A stretch of 26,689 nt of DNA. Origin: Spirochaetaceae bacterium UBA4077 (GTDB taxonomy: Bacteria; Spirochaetota; Spirochaetia; Treponematales; Rectinemataceae). The position numbers and the translations under genes are program-made. Below are positions 13,592-22,072 of the stretch, one piece after another. The DNA lies in assembly GCA_002383375.1 (NCBI GenBank), contig DFYR01000080.1, positions 1 to 26,689 on the forward strand. The letters run 5' to 3'. Numbering within the stretch: the first letter of the stretch is position 1; the number at the start of each line of letters is the position of its first letter. The notes under the pieces are model-generated. The model ran no database searches. It had not been told where the DNA came from and worked only from the letters and a program-made list of their open reading frames with translations.

Positions 13592-16500
13592 CTATGCCAA
13601 GGAAGCCAGGCGCTCCCTGATGAACTCGCTTTTTTCTCTCAACCCTATAGCCTTGGTGTGGAGCACTATGGCATTGGCCTTTTTCGGGTCCAGGCGCACC
13701 AGACCGTTGGATTCGCTCATAAGGCGCAGAAGCCGCTCCACCGAGATCTTCGCAACCTTGGAGAATTCCACGGTGACCGTACCCGCCCTTTCCTTCAAGG
13801 TGGAGACCGACAGTCTGCGACAGAGGATCCTGATCTCGGCCAAGGACAGGAGGGAGAGCAGCTCGTCGGGAAGCGGCCCGAAGCGTCCCTCCAACTCGAC
13901 CTGGAGCCCGTCCAGCTCTTCCTGGCGATAGATAGAGGCGATTTTTTTGTATACCTCCATTTTTATCATAGGCATCGAGATATAGTCGTCGGGGATGTAG
14001 CCGCTGTATTCCAACTCGAGATAAGGCTCCTCTTCCTGCAGCTCTGCTCCCGAAAGCGCGCTCACCGCATCGTCCAGAAGCTTGAGGTAGAGATCGAATC
14101 CGACGGAGTAGATATCGCCTGACTGCTCCCTGCCCAGAAGGTTGCCAGCCCCGCGCACCTCCAGATCCTTCATGGCGATTTTAAAGCCCGAGCCCAGCTC
14201 GGTAAAATCCGATATGATCTGGAGCCGTTTCATGGCTATCTCGCTCAAAGCACGGCGGTCGGGGTACAGGAGGTAGGCGTAGGCCTGCCTATCCGAGCGC
14301 CCAACCCTGCCCCTGAGCTGGTACAGCTGAGATATGCCGTAGAAATCAGCCCTATCTATGATGATTGTGTTGACGTTGGGGATGTCGATGCCGTTTTCGA
14401 TGATGGTGGTCGATACCAGGACATGGAATGCGCCGTGTATAAAGCGATGCATGATATCCTCGAGCTCCCCGGGGTTCATCTGCCCATGAGCAGTCTCGGT
14501 AAGGGCCTCGGGGACCAATGTGCGCAGAAAGCTTTCCACCTCAAGCAGGCTTTCGATGCGGTTATGAAGGTAGAACACCTGTCCGCCCCGCTCCAGTTCG
14601 TTGTGGATAGCCCTGGCGACAACCTCGGGATTAAATTCTTCAACATAGGTCTGGATGGGCTGCCGCTGCTCCGGCGGAGTCTGGAGAATAGACATGTCCC
14701 GAATTTTTAGCATGGACATATGAAGGGTCCGGGGTATGGGCGTGGCGGTGAGGGTAAGGCAGTCGATTCCCGCCTTAATCTCCTTGAGGCGCTCTTTATC
14801 CTTTACCCCGAAGCGCTGTTCTTCGTCGATCACCAGGAGCCCGAGGTCCTTGAACCGGACATCCTTTTGCAGAATTCTATGAGTGCCCACCACCAGGTCT
14901 ACGCTGCCCTCAGCAAGGCCGCTCAGGACCTGCCGCTGCTTCTTTTTTTCCACAAGCCGGGAAAGCATGGCGGTTTTGATCGGGTAATCCCTAAGTCGTT
15001 CTTCGAAGGTCTCGTAATGCTGTTCCGCCAGGATTGTGGTAGGCGCCAGGAATGCCACCTGTTTGCCCGAGGTCATGGCCTTGAAGCAGGCGCGTAAGGC
15101 TACCTCGGTCTTCCCGTAGCCCACGTCGCCGCAGACAAGCCTGTCCATAGGCCTGGGCTGCTCCATGTCCCGCTTTATCTCGTCCACGCAGCGGAGCTGG
15201 TCTAGCGTTTCCTGGTGGGGAAAGGAAGCCTCGAACTCGGCCTGCCATTCACCATCGGGAGGAAAGGCAAAACCTTTGGCTATCTTGCGTCGGGCGTGGA
15301 TGCGGATCAATCGCTCAGCCAGGGCTTCCACCGACTTTCTGACCTTAGATTTTCGGCTCTCCCAGGATTTGGAGCCCAGCTTGTCCAGCCTCGGGGACTC
15401 GCCCTCGTTGCCGATGTAGCGCTGGACGAGGTTGGCCTGTTCTATGGGGACAAAGACGGTCTCGGCGTCCGCGTACTCGATTTTTATATAGTCCCGCTCG
15501 TTCCCTAGGACTCTCATGCGTTCGATGCTGGAAAAGCGTCCGATTCCGTAGTTTATATGCACCACATAATCGCCGGGCGACAGTTCGACAAAACTGTCGA
15601 TGACCGAACTGCGTGCCTGGCCGAGGCTCTTGGGCACCCGTTTCCGGCGCCCGAAAATCTCCCCCTCCTGTACTATCCTGAGTTTCATGCCGGGCAGAAA
15701 GAAGCCGGCTGAAAGGTAGCCTGTGAAAAACTCGGTCTCAAACTCGGGCAAAAGGCTTTTTATCCGTTCTGTCTGCACCTCAGAGCTGGCCGCTATGCAG
15801 GTCCTGACCCCCAGGGCTTGGAAACTGGCTAGATCTTCCTTGAAATACCGCAGGTTTCCGAAGAAGGAACGCGGCGGCTCCGAGCCCATTTTTAGCCGCT
15901 GAGCCTGTTTGCTGTCCTTGAGGGCGAAGCTGCTGATCAGTCTGGGCGCACTGTCGCGCAGGGATGTGAAGGAGAGGCAGGAACGCTCTGGCGGAGGAAT
16001 AGGGGTTTCCCGCAGGGCAGACCTGTACATTCCCGCGTATTCTTTCCGCAGGGATTCATCCTGGGCGTCTAGCCGCTCACGGTTTAGGGCAAGGACGATC
16101 GTCGACTCTTCCATGTACTCAAGGACGGAATGCATCCGGTCGAAGGCGAGGCCGTACCAGGCCTCCTCGCCCTGATATTCTCCCTCGTGGGATAGAGCGT
16201 CCCTGAGCCGCTCCATACGGCCGGCGCAGCCTGGAAGCGTTTCGGCTTTCTCGATCAGTCTCGAAGCCATGGAGGAATCCCAGATTATTTCCTTGAGCGG
16301 ACGCAGCAGGCATTCTCCCCGCTCCTGGCCGCCGGACTGGATCTCTGCATCGAAGCTTGTAATCCTGGCTATCCTGTCGTAATCAAGGTGAATGCGGATC
16401 GCCTGATCATCTCCGGACATGAAGATGTCTATAACCTCGCCCCGCTGGGCGAACTCACCGGGCAGGGCCACCCTGGGCACCCTAAGGTAGCCATAGCCGG

Positions 16501-16981
16501 CCAAAATATCGGCGATCTTTCCAGGATCTGCGCTCAAGCCCTTTTTGAGCGGATGTAGCTTGGAGGTAAAGTACTCCTTGGGAGGGACAGGGTATACCAT
16601 TGCCCTGTGGCTGGCTACCAGTATCCTGGTTTTGCCCTGGCAGAGCTCCGCCAATACCGAAGCCCGATCGCCGAAGACCTTGGACCGCACCGCCGCGGGT
16701 CTGTACGCAGCGGTCTTCCACCAGGGCAAGAGCCTGGAAGGGAGCCCAAAAAACGCCAGGTCCTGGCTGAAATCCTCCGCCTCCCTATCGCTGGGCGTTA
16801 CAATGAGCAATGATACCTTAAGCCGTTTGGCCAGCAGTGCCGTAAGAAAGGCCAAAAAGGCAGGCTCTGCCTCCTGCAGCTCTATAGGATAGCTTTTCGA
16901 GAGAATCTGCCGTTCAAGGGATTTGTATGGCTCATATCGCAGCAATGTATCTGTAAGTACTTGCGGTTCTCTTCTGTCCAT
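13592..16981 (-). CDS. mfd: Transcription-repair coupling factor
   Basis: Mfd displaces RNA polymerase stalled at DNA lesions and recruits UvrA. The protein has 1129 residues, the normal length. A UvrB-like N-terminal region (about 1-340) is followed by the RNA-polymerase interaction domain (about 465-525, GDYVVHINYGIGRF). The RecG-like translocase has Walker A GDVGYGKT (618-625), AFLAPTTILAEQH, the DEEQRFG box (719-725), TATPIPRTLHMS (745-756) and GRVGRSD further on. A C-terminal TRCF domain closes it. The ATG at 16981 has AGGAAAG upstream. It stands alone, divergent from the next gene and convergent with the methyltransferase gene. Confidence 0.97.
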   Translation of the reverse strand: MDRREPQVLTDTLLRYEPYKSLERQILSKSYPIELQEAEPAFLAFLTALLAKRLKVSLLIVTPSDREAEDFSQDLAFFGLPSRLLPWWKTAAYRPAAVRSKVFGDRASVLAELCQGKTRILVASHRAMVYPVPPKEYFTSKLHPLKKGLSADPGKIADILAGYGYLRVPRVALPGEFAQRGEVIDIFMSGDDQAIRIHLDYDRIARITSFDAEIQSGGQERGECLLRPLKEIIWDSSMASRLIEKAETLPGCAGRMERLRDALSHEGEYQGEEAWYGLAFDRMHSVLEYMEESTIVLALNRERLDAQDESLRKEYAGMYRSALRETPIPPPERSCLSFTSLRDSAPRLISSFALKDSKQAQRLKMGSEPPRSFFGNLRYFKEDLASFQALGVRTCIAASSEVQTERIKSLLPEFETEFFTGYLSAGFFLPGMKLRIVQEGEIFGRRKRVPKSLGQARSSVIDSFVELSPGDYVVHINYGIGRFSSIERMRVLGNERDYIKIEYADAETVFVPIEQANLVQRYIGNEGESPRLDKLGSKSWESRKSKVRKSVEALAERLIRIHARRKIAKGFAFPPDGEWQAEFEASFPHQETLDQLRCVDEIKRDMEQPRPMDRLVCGDVGYGKTEVALRACFKAMTSGKQVAFLAPTTILAEQHYETFEERLRDYPIKTAMLSRLVEKKKQRQVLSGLAEGSVDLVVGTHRILQKDVRFKDLGLLVIDEEQRFGVKDKERLKEIKAGIDCLTLTATPIPRTLHMSMLKIRDMSILQTPPEQRQPIQTYVEEFNPEVVARAIHNELERGGQVFYLHNRIESLLEVESFLRTLVPEALTETAHGQMNPGELEDIMHRFIHGAFHVLVSTTIIENGIDIPNVNTIIIDRADFYGISQLYQLRGRVGRSDRQAYAYLLYPDRRALSEIAMKRLQIISDFTELGSGFKIAMKDLEVRGAGNLLGREQSGDIYSVGFDLYLKLLDDAVSALSGAELQEEEPYLELEYSGYIPDDYISMPMIKMEVYKKIASIYRQEELDGLQVELEGRFGPLPDELLSLLSLAEIRILCRRLSVSTLKERAGTVTVEFSKVAKISVERLLRLMSESNGLVRLDPKKANAIVLHTKAIGLREKSEFIRERLASLA

Positions 16982-17040
16982 CGTATTCTTTCCTAGCCTA
17001 ATAGCCTGAAGGCAGGCGGTGTTGTTGCCGTCGTTTCTTG

Positions 17041-17048
17041 AGTATATT
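17041..17048. promoter_or_regulatory. Overlapping back-to-back -10 elements between mfd and the unknown gene
   Basis: TATATT (plus, 17043-17048) and TATACT (minus, 17041-17046) overlap in the ~110-base divergent gap. Neither has a good -35, so this is a tentative shared promoter for mfd and the rightward gene. Confidence 0.25.
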
Positions 17049-17090
17049 CTTCGTAACCTTTTTATTCCATCAGCGAGGCTCGAGAGAATA

Positions 17091-17597
17091 ATGTTTGCCG
17101 TAATCTTATCCGAGGACGACGCCTTCTACCGCAGCGTCGCTCACCGGTCCCGGCTACACAAGTACAGTGTCATACGATATAGGGATCCGATCAAACTGGC
17201 GGACAACCTCCCCGAGCTTAAGCCCGAATTGATCATTATCCGCGGCCAGGACTTCCCCCTTCACTGGGAAGTCCTGGCATCCCAGCTTCTGTGCACAAAA
17301 AACCTCAAAGCAACAAGAATCGTCCTGTTTCTTGCCGAAACCATGGGCACTCCCCACACCTGGCCTAATGTCAGCACTCTTTACGAACCTACGGGTCGGA
17401 GCGCAGGCTCGGCCCTCTCCGAGGAGACGTCGAAGGGGCTCTCCGCCCTCCTCTCCTCCAGTAAGAATTCCAGATCAAGCCATGACTCGCCTGTATCCAC
17501 CCCGACTTTTCCGGCCGGCCAGTCCTCTGGCCTTAGCACATCCAGGCTTATCCGCGCCGCAGGGAAATCCTCGTCAGTAAAAGTGAATAATTTATGA
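17091..17597 (+). CDS. Unknown protein, pseudo-receiver-like N-terminus and Ser-rich tail
   Basis: I do not recognise this 168-residue protein by name. Residues 1-85 look like a response-regulator receiver fold: MFAVILSEDDAFYRS opens with a hydrophobic strand and an acidic DD pair, and PELIIIRGQDFP sits where receivers have the phospho-accepting Asp. That position is Arg/Gly here, so it cannot be phosphorylated in the usual way. IVLFLAET may be the next strand. From about residue 95 the chain is low-complexity and rich in Ser, Thr and Gly, probably unstructured. The start used is ATG at 17091; an upstream GTG (17019) would add 24 residues from the promoter gap. It is divergent from mfd and 68 bases before the ArsR gene. 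Confidence 0.6.
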   Translation: MFAVILSEDDAFYRSVAHRSRLHKYSVIRYRDPIKLADNLPELKPELIIIRGQDFPLHWEVLASQLLCTKNLKATRIVLFLAETMGTPHTWPNVSTLYEPTGRSAGSALSEETSKGLSALLSSSKNSRSSHDSPVSTPTFPAGQSSGLSTSRLIRAAGKSSSVKVNNL

Positions 17598-17613
17598 TAC
17601 AAGCTTGCATAAA
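17591..17613. promoter_or_regulatory. Candidate operator upstream of the ArsR gene
   Basis: TTTATG (17591-17596) and CATAAA (17608-17613) form a perfect 6-bp inverted repeat with an 11-base spacer, in an AT-rich stretch 50-75 bases before the ArsR-family gene. The left arm overlaps the stop of the preceding gene. ArsR proteins often bind AT-rich dyads near their own promoter, so autoregulation is plausible but unproven. Confidence 0.35.
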
Positions 17614-17665
17614 TTCTGCATATACGACATAGTCTAGGTTGAAAACTAAAACAAGTAGGGATACT

Positions 17666-18004
17666 ATGGACGACATGAAGGACGTTGTTACTTCGGCATG
17701 CAGAGAGGAACTCTTAGAACCCTATTCAACCAAGTTCAAAGCCGTCGGGCACCCCGTTCGCCTGAAGATTCTCTGCCTTATCGAGCATCAGGATGTTCCC
17801 TGTGTTGGAGACCTCTGGCGCTGTCTCAACCAGCCCCAGCCGGTTATCAGTCAACATCTGGCCATACTAAAGAAGACTGGCATCGTATCCTCGGAGGTTC
17901 ACAAGACAAGAAGGGTCTACTCGATCATCGATCCTTTCATCAAGGAACTGATACACTCAATTCTTTGCGAGATCAAAGATGAGCCTCCTGCCTCCGCAGG
18001 CTGA
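17666..18004 (+). CDS. ArsR-family transcriptional regulator
   Basis: This small winged-helix regulator has 112 residues. The family signature runs from AVGHPVRLKILCLI (26-39) through the recognition helix QPVISQHLAILKKTGIV (58-74) to the wing RRVYSIIDP (82-90). Five cysteines occur at 12, 37, 46, 53 and 101. C46 lies in PCVGDL, next to the place where metal-sensing ArsR has its CVCDL box, but the second Cys of that box is Gly. C46 with C101 near the last helix resembles the pair used by persulfide or redox sensors such as BigR/SqrR. ATG at 17666 is preceded by GTAGGG; a TTG at 17639 has no such site. No arsenic or metal gene is next to it, so the target is unknown. Confidence 0.88.
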   Translation: MDDMKDVVTSACREELLEPYSTKFKAVGHPVRLKILCLIEHQDVPCVGDLWRCLNQPQPVISQHLAILKKTGIVSSEVHKTRRVYSIIDPFIKELIHSILCEIKDEPPASAG

Positions 18005-18021
18005 CAGTCGATAGGAAAAAC

Positions 18022-19110
18022 CTAGCGTTTTGACCGCTTTTCTTCAATAAGCTCGCTCAGCGCGTTTTCGAAGACCGTATCAGCATGGGCGATCTTCTCC
18101 CGGGCGATAATTGCGCCCCTACGAAATATCAGCACCGAATCCCCAGCCCCCGTTATTCCTAGATCAGCCCGTCTTGCTTCACCTGGTCCGTTTACCACGC
18201 AGCCCATCACAGCGATCTCCACTGACTCATCAATGGCGTAGAGCCTCTCGCTCCAGCGGCTCAAAAAGGCATGAGTATCAAAGGAAGCCCTGCCGCAGCG
18301 CGGACAGGAAACAATCCGCACCCCCTTGGCGGCGGCCCCGGCACATGCAAGAATCTCTCGGGCAGCCAGGACTTCCGCCTCCATGGAATCTGAGAGTGAG
18401 ACCCTGAGAGTGGCGCCGATGTGGTCTTTGAGAAGCGGAACCAGGGCTGTGGTGTTACGGACGACGCCGCTGATCAGGGGGCCTGCTTCTGTTACCCCCA
18501 GGTGGAGGGGTTGGGGATACTTACCGGCGAAAATCCTGTTAGCCCGCTCCACATCCTTTGGGTCGTTGAGCTTCATGGAGACCACAAGGTCCGAAAAACC
18601 CAGTTCGTCGAAATACGCTATCTCTCGCTCCGCAGCGGTGACACAGGCTTCGGCATTATCTTCGACATCCCGAAGGTCTTCAGGGAGGGAGCCTGAATTT
18701 ACCCCTATGCGAATGGCGACTCCCCGCTCCTTGGCCTTATCCGCCACCTCTTTCACCTTCCAGCGAGCGCCGATGTTGCCCGGATTTATCCGGATCTTGG
18801 CCACAGGATAGTCCATGCAGAGCAGGGCGAGACGCCAGTCGAAATGGATGTCGGCCACCAGGGGAATCGGGCTAAATCCAGCGAGAATCCCGAGGGCTTT
18901 GGCCTGGGTTTCATCGGCCACGGCGAATCGCAGCAGCTGGCAACCGATGGTTTCCAGCTTGCGAATGCCGGCCAGCAGGGATTCAACCCCAGGCTCCTTT
19001 CCTGTTTCCAAAGACGGCAGGGGAGACTTCCACATGGTTTGGATCGAAACGGGCCAATCTCCACCCATGAAAAGCTGGCCGATCTTGACGATACGTCGCT
19101 CGGGACTCAT
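18022..19110 (-). CDS. ispG: 4-hydroxy-3-methylbut-2-enyl diphosphate synthase IspG
   Basis: IspG (GcpE) is a [4Fe-4S] enzyme of the MEP isoprenoid pathway that reduces MEcPP to HMBPP. From ATG at 19110 the protein is 362 residues. The N-terminal TIM barrel has VSIQTMWK, DIHFDWRLAL (87-96) and RINPGNIG (107-114). The C-terminal cluster domain has C269 and C272 in SCPRCGR and C304 in MGCVVNGPGEA, with E311, the fourth ligand. These numbers nearly match the E. coli protein, supporting this start. A TTG at 19158 gives 378 residues and overlaps atpK by 14 bases; neither start has a good ribosome-binding site. It is the last gene of the ATPase operon, 17 bases from the converging ArsR gene. Confidence 0.94.
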   Translation of the reverse strand: MSPERRIVKIGQLFMGGDWPVSIQTMWKSPLPSLETGKEPGVESLLAGIRKLETIGCQLLRFAVADETQAKALGILAGFSPIPLVADIHFDWRLALLCMDYPVAKIRINPGNIGARWKVKEVADKAKERGVAIRIGVNSGSLPEDLRDVEDNAEACVTAAEREIAYFDELGFSDLVVSMKLNDPKDVERANRIFAGKYPQPLHLGVTEAGPLISGVVRNTTALVPLLKDHIGATLRVSLSDSMEAEVLAAREILACAGAAAKGVRIVSCPRCGRASFDTHAFLSRWSERLYAIDESVEIAVMGCVVNGPGEARRADLGITGAGDSVLIFRRGAIIAREKIAHADTVFENALSELIEEKRSKR

Positions 19111-19144
19111 GTTCGCTTGTCGAGGCTCGGAGGCCTCGGCCTTT

Positions 19145-19567
19145 TCAGACAGCGCCAAACAAGAAAGCGAGCACGAAGAGGGCTATGGTTTCGCAAAGCC
19201 CTACGACGATGAGGTAGTTGGAATAACCCTTGCCTGTTTCGGTGAAGGCGTCGCAGCCCGCCGCCGCAGCCTTACCCTGGGCGTAGGCGGACATCCCTAT
19301 CGCGAGGCCGCCAGCGATTCCGGCAGCAAGCACAAAAAAGGGATCTACCGTCGAGGCTATCATCCTGCTCATCAGAATGAAGCCATAGATCGTCTGAGTG
19401 AGGGGTGCCCCAGCAAAGGCGACCAAGAGAAAGGAAGCGGGCTTGTTAGTCATGTAGGAATGCTTCCAGGCGCCTATCGCCGCCTGGCCCGCGATTCCCG
19501 CACCGACCGCGGAACCTGTCGCAGAGAAGCCCAGGGCGCAGGCTGCGCCGATCATGGCAAAGTTCAT
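19145..19567 (-). CDS. atpK: V/A-type ATPase rotor subunit K (c-type, four-helix)
   Basis: This 140-residue membrane protein forms the ion-carrying rotor ring. It is two fused helical hairpins (four membrane helices). Only the second carries the ion-binding carboxylate, E126 in GLCETIALF. The first has Gln (Q58) in LTQTIYGF. Together with T57 and Q97 (in YAQGKAAAAG), these match the side-chain ligands described for Na+ in the Enterococcus hirae NtpK ring (T64, Q65, Q110, E139). This points to a sodium-coupled enzyme. ATG at 19567 has GGAG eight bases upstream and lies four bases from the end of atpI. The order I-K is usual for this operon type. Confidence 0.94.
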   Translation of the reverse strand: MNFAMIGAACALGFSATGSAVGAGIAGQAAIGAWKHSYMTNKPASFLLVAFAGAPLTQTIYGFILMSRMIASTVDPFFVLAAGIAGGLAIGMSAYAQGKAAAAGCDAFTETGKGYSNYLIVVGLCETIALFVLAFLFGAV

Positions 19568-19571
19568 ACTC

Positions 19572-21431
19572 TCACTCCTGTGTATCAGTATCTTCGGGAT
19601 TTTCCCGTAAGGGGTCGTAGGCGTAGCCTGACCACTCCATCCCGAGGTGACTGGAAAACTCCAGCATATTGAGCCGCACCCCGTGCACCAGCACGGAGAG
19701 GACTGTCATGAGAAAATTGAGCCCGTGTCCGGCCAGAATCAAGCCTAGGGCTGCAACAAGACCAACCACAAAGGCCAGTATCCTGCCTGTTGGTCCACCG
19801 ACAAGGTTGAACACCATACCATTGACGGTCTGGGAAATGGCTACACCGGCCAGCGACACAGCCCAGAGCCGGATATAGGACACTATGTCGGCGAAAACGC
19901 TTACGGTGCCTAGGAATGTGGGGATGATTCCTTTTAGTCCCTCCAGGAGGCTGGAAAAGAATTTTCCGTTCCAGGCGCCGAAGGCGAGCACTGCCAGGAA
20001 GCCTCCACCAATCAGGCCGAGGGCTGCCCCTGTCAGGGGAAAACGCGTCGCGTCCACCACTAGGTTGAGCACCGCATTGAACATTCCTATGACGAGAGCC
20101 AGAGAACCGACTTGTGCTATGAATTTGGGATTGGGGAAATCCCGCTTGATGTTTTTGAGGTGGGCCAGGCTTAGCTGGAGTGCACCGATGATAAAGCAGA
20201 AGATCTTGATGTTCGTCCCCGACTCAGGGTTTTCGGCGGAAAAGGCAGGGATAATGCCCATTTTGAGAAAGCCCGGCAGAATTTTGACAGGGAGGGCGAA
20301 CCAGCTGCCAGTGACAAGGCCCCAGAGCATGGTCATGGAAGAGAGCACGAAAAGCAGCCGAACAAAATCCGGGACCTTCCTTGCCTTGCGGCGGGCCGCA
20401 AACGCAGCCAGCAGGGCACCGGCGAACATGAGGAAGCCATAGCCTCCGTCGCCGAAGATCATGGCGAAAAAGAGGGAGAAAAATATCAGAAAAGAGGGAG
20501 AGATGTCATATTCCCTGTAGCCGGGTACCGTACCTAGAAAGTCGAATACAGGCTGGATTATCCGTATTGCCGGGGGATTCTCGACTTTTGTAGGGGGGAC
20601 TTCCTCAGCCGAAGGCTCGTCCAGCAAGAGGCCCCAGCTGCGAGCAGAAGCTTCGGATTTGAGGCGATCCGACTCTGAAACGGGGACAAAGCCTGAAAAG
20701 TAACATAGTTCTTCTTGGGCAGGCATGCCAGAGCGAAGCCGTTCTATCGCCAAGGCAGCTTCGAGTCTTCGGATTTCCGCGTCCACCAGAGGAATCTCCC
20801 CTACCCGTGCGGACAGCTCGGACTGAAGCCTCTCACTCTCTTTTTCAAGATCCTTTATAGTATTAAGTACCACGCTCAGCCGCTGTTCGGGCAGACGTAG
20901 CTCCTCCCAGCCATCGGGCAGGGGGGCATCGCCTAAAAAGACGCGGCGATTTTTTTTCTTGGGCGCTAGCAGCCTGATATACTCCAGATCCTTATCGGTT
21001 GCTGACGACGCTCCGGTGATGGCTTCAGCGGGGTGGAGCGCGATCCCCTGCGCTGATAGCTCCCTGAACAGCTCTGGATCGAAATCTCCCCAGGAGGCGA
21101 TCCGCTCGACTTCCTTGCGCAGGCCCGCAAGCCTATCCTTGATTCCCTGAAGTTCCGACTGCCGCTGGAGAATCGTTTCGATGCGTCTGCCAGAATTTCC
21201 TGGTTCAGAATCCCCTGCAGCCAGGGGCTTAATCTTTTTATCCTTGCTCGAAACGAGGATAGCCTTGGCCAGAGAAGCTTTTTTAAGCTCAGCTTCCAGA
21301 GACGCACAACTTTCATCCGAGGTCTGGAAGCGCTCTACATGAGCTATGCCGAGCTTTCGAAGCTGCAGCGGGGCCTTGTACCTGTCTTTTTTGAGGATGA
21401 CGAGGACGAATTTATTCATAGGAGCTATCAT
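19572..21431 (-). CDS. atpI: V/A-type ATPase membrane subunit I (a-type stator)
   Basis: This 619-residue stator subunit makes the ion half-channels next to the K ring. The N-terminal ~300 residues are soluble and coiled, joining the peripheral stalk. The C-terminal half has about seven hydrophobic helices. The two conserved membrane arginines are R521 in SYIRLWAVSLAG and R586 in HGVRLNMLEF. The former block holds the Arg thought to release the ion from the rotor Glu. ATG at 21431 overlaps the atpD stop as ATGA and has GAGGAG nine bases upstream; a second ATG four codons on is possible. Length is slightly below the usual ~650. Confidence 0.93.
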   Translation of the reverse strand: MIAPMNKFVLVILKKDRYKAPLQLRKLGIAHVERFQTSDESCASLEAELKKASLAKAILVSSKDKKIKPLAAGDSEPGNSGRRIETILQRQSELQGIKDRLAGLRKEVERIASWGDFDPELFRELSAQGIALHPAEAITGASSATDKDLEYIRLLAPKKKNRRVFLGDAPLPDGWEELRLPEQRLSVVLNTIKDLEKESERLQSELSARVGEIPLVDAEIRRLEAALAIERLRSGMPAQEELCYFSGFVPVSESDRLKSEASARSWGLLLDEPSAEEVPPTKVENPPAIRIIQPVFDFLGTVPGYREYDISPSFLIFFSLFFAMIFGDGGYGFLMFAGALLAAFAARRKARKVPDFVRLLFVLSSMTMLWGLVTGSWFALPVKILPGFLKMGIIPAFSAENPESGTNIKIFCFIIGALQLSLAHLKNIKRDFPNPKFIAQVGSLALVIGMFNAVLNLVVDATRFPLTGAALGLIGGGFLAVLAFGAWNGKFFSSLLEGLKGIIPTFLGTVSVFADIVSYIRLWAVSLAGVAISQTVNGMVFNLVGGPTGRILAFVVGLVAALGLILAGHGLNFLMTVLSVLVHGVRLNMLEFSSHLGMEWSGYAYDPLRENPEDTDTQE

Positions 21432-22042
21432 GCTTTCTGCTCCTCAACCTTGCGCTTGGACATTTTTCCCCGTACCACCTGGGCAGTCTGCTGATCGCCC
21501 AGATAGATACCGATCCGTTTAATCGCAGCCCTGGTCTGGGGGATTTTCACCTTTTCGAAGAGGTTGACCCGCTGAGTGGTGATCCTGAGTTCGTTGGTCA
21601 GGAGTTCTTTTTCTTTTTGAACGATGCTGTGCTCGGCATGAACCGAGAGAATCCGCTTCATGGACTCGATAGCCTTGTCAATCCAGAGAGGGCGGGAATA
21701 GAGGTCGTAGTCTTCAACCTCGAATTCCAGGGCATCAAAACTGGGTATAACAACTCCGGCTATGTTGGTCTGTGAACTTTTAAGCGTTTTTATTCCCAAG
21801 AGCGGCTTCCCCGCCTCTTTCCTGAACTGTTCCTCCTCGGCAAAAACCGCGATCCAGGGCGCCAGCTCGGCTTCAAGGCTCTCGATGCTCGCCCTGAGCT
21901 GAGCCAATCGAGCTTCAACTGTTCTGATCTCCATCTGCAGCTGCTGCTTCTTTAATTGGAGGGTCGGCAAATAACGAGTATACATTTTGAGAGAATCTTT
22001 GAGTTTCTTCTGCTCGTTTTTCGTAAGCTTTATCTTGGCCAT
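21428..22042 (-). CDS. atpD: V/A-type ATPase central-shaft subunit D
   Basis: This 204-residue subunit D forms the rotating shaft inside the A3B3 head. It is almost all helix: a long N-terminal helix (about 5-70) and a long C-terminal helix (about 120-195) would form the coiled coil. Motifs include KIKLTKNEQKKLK at the start and RVNLFEKVKIPQTRAAIKRI (159-178), which is conserved in the family. ATG has GAGAGGGG just upstream. It lies 30 bases after atpB and overlaps atpI by four bases. No subunit F gene follows, although F usually pairs with D. Confidence 0.93.
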   Translation of the reverse strand: MAKIKLTKNEQKKLKDSLKMYTRYLPTLQLKKQQLQMEIRTVEARLAQLRASIESLEAELAPWIAVFAEEEQFRKEAGKPLLGIKTLKSSQTNIAGVVIPSFDALEFEVEDYDLYSRPLWIDKAIESMKRILSVHAEHSIVQKEKELLTNELRITTQRVNLFEKVKIPQTRAAIKRIGIYLGDQQTAQVVRGKMSKRKVEEQKA

Positions 22043-22072
22043 ACCCCTCTCTCCGATTCCGCTGGCATTTTC

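Noticed and set aside
17965..18021. Terminator between the ArsR gene and ispG
   Set aside because: CCTGC-CTCC-GCAGG near 17987-18000 makes only a 5-bp stem inside the coding end and is not followed by a T run.
18815..19672. Long plus-strand open frame of 285 codons opposite ispG/atpK
   Set aside because: It is antisense to two conserved genes with full motifs, its translation has no recognisable domain, and it is rich in Arg/Ser as expected from a shadow frame.
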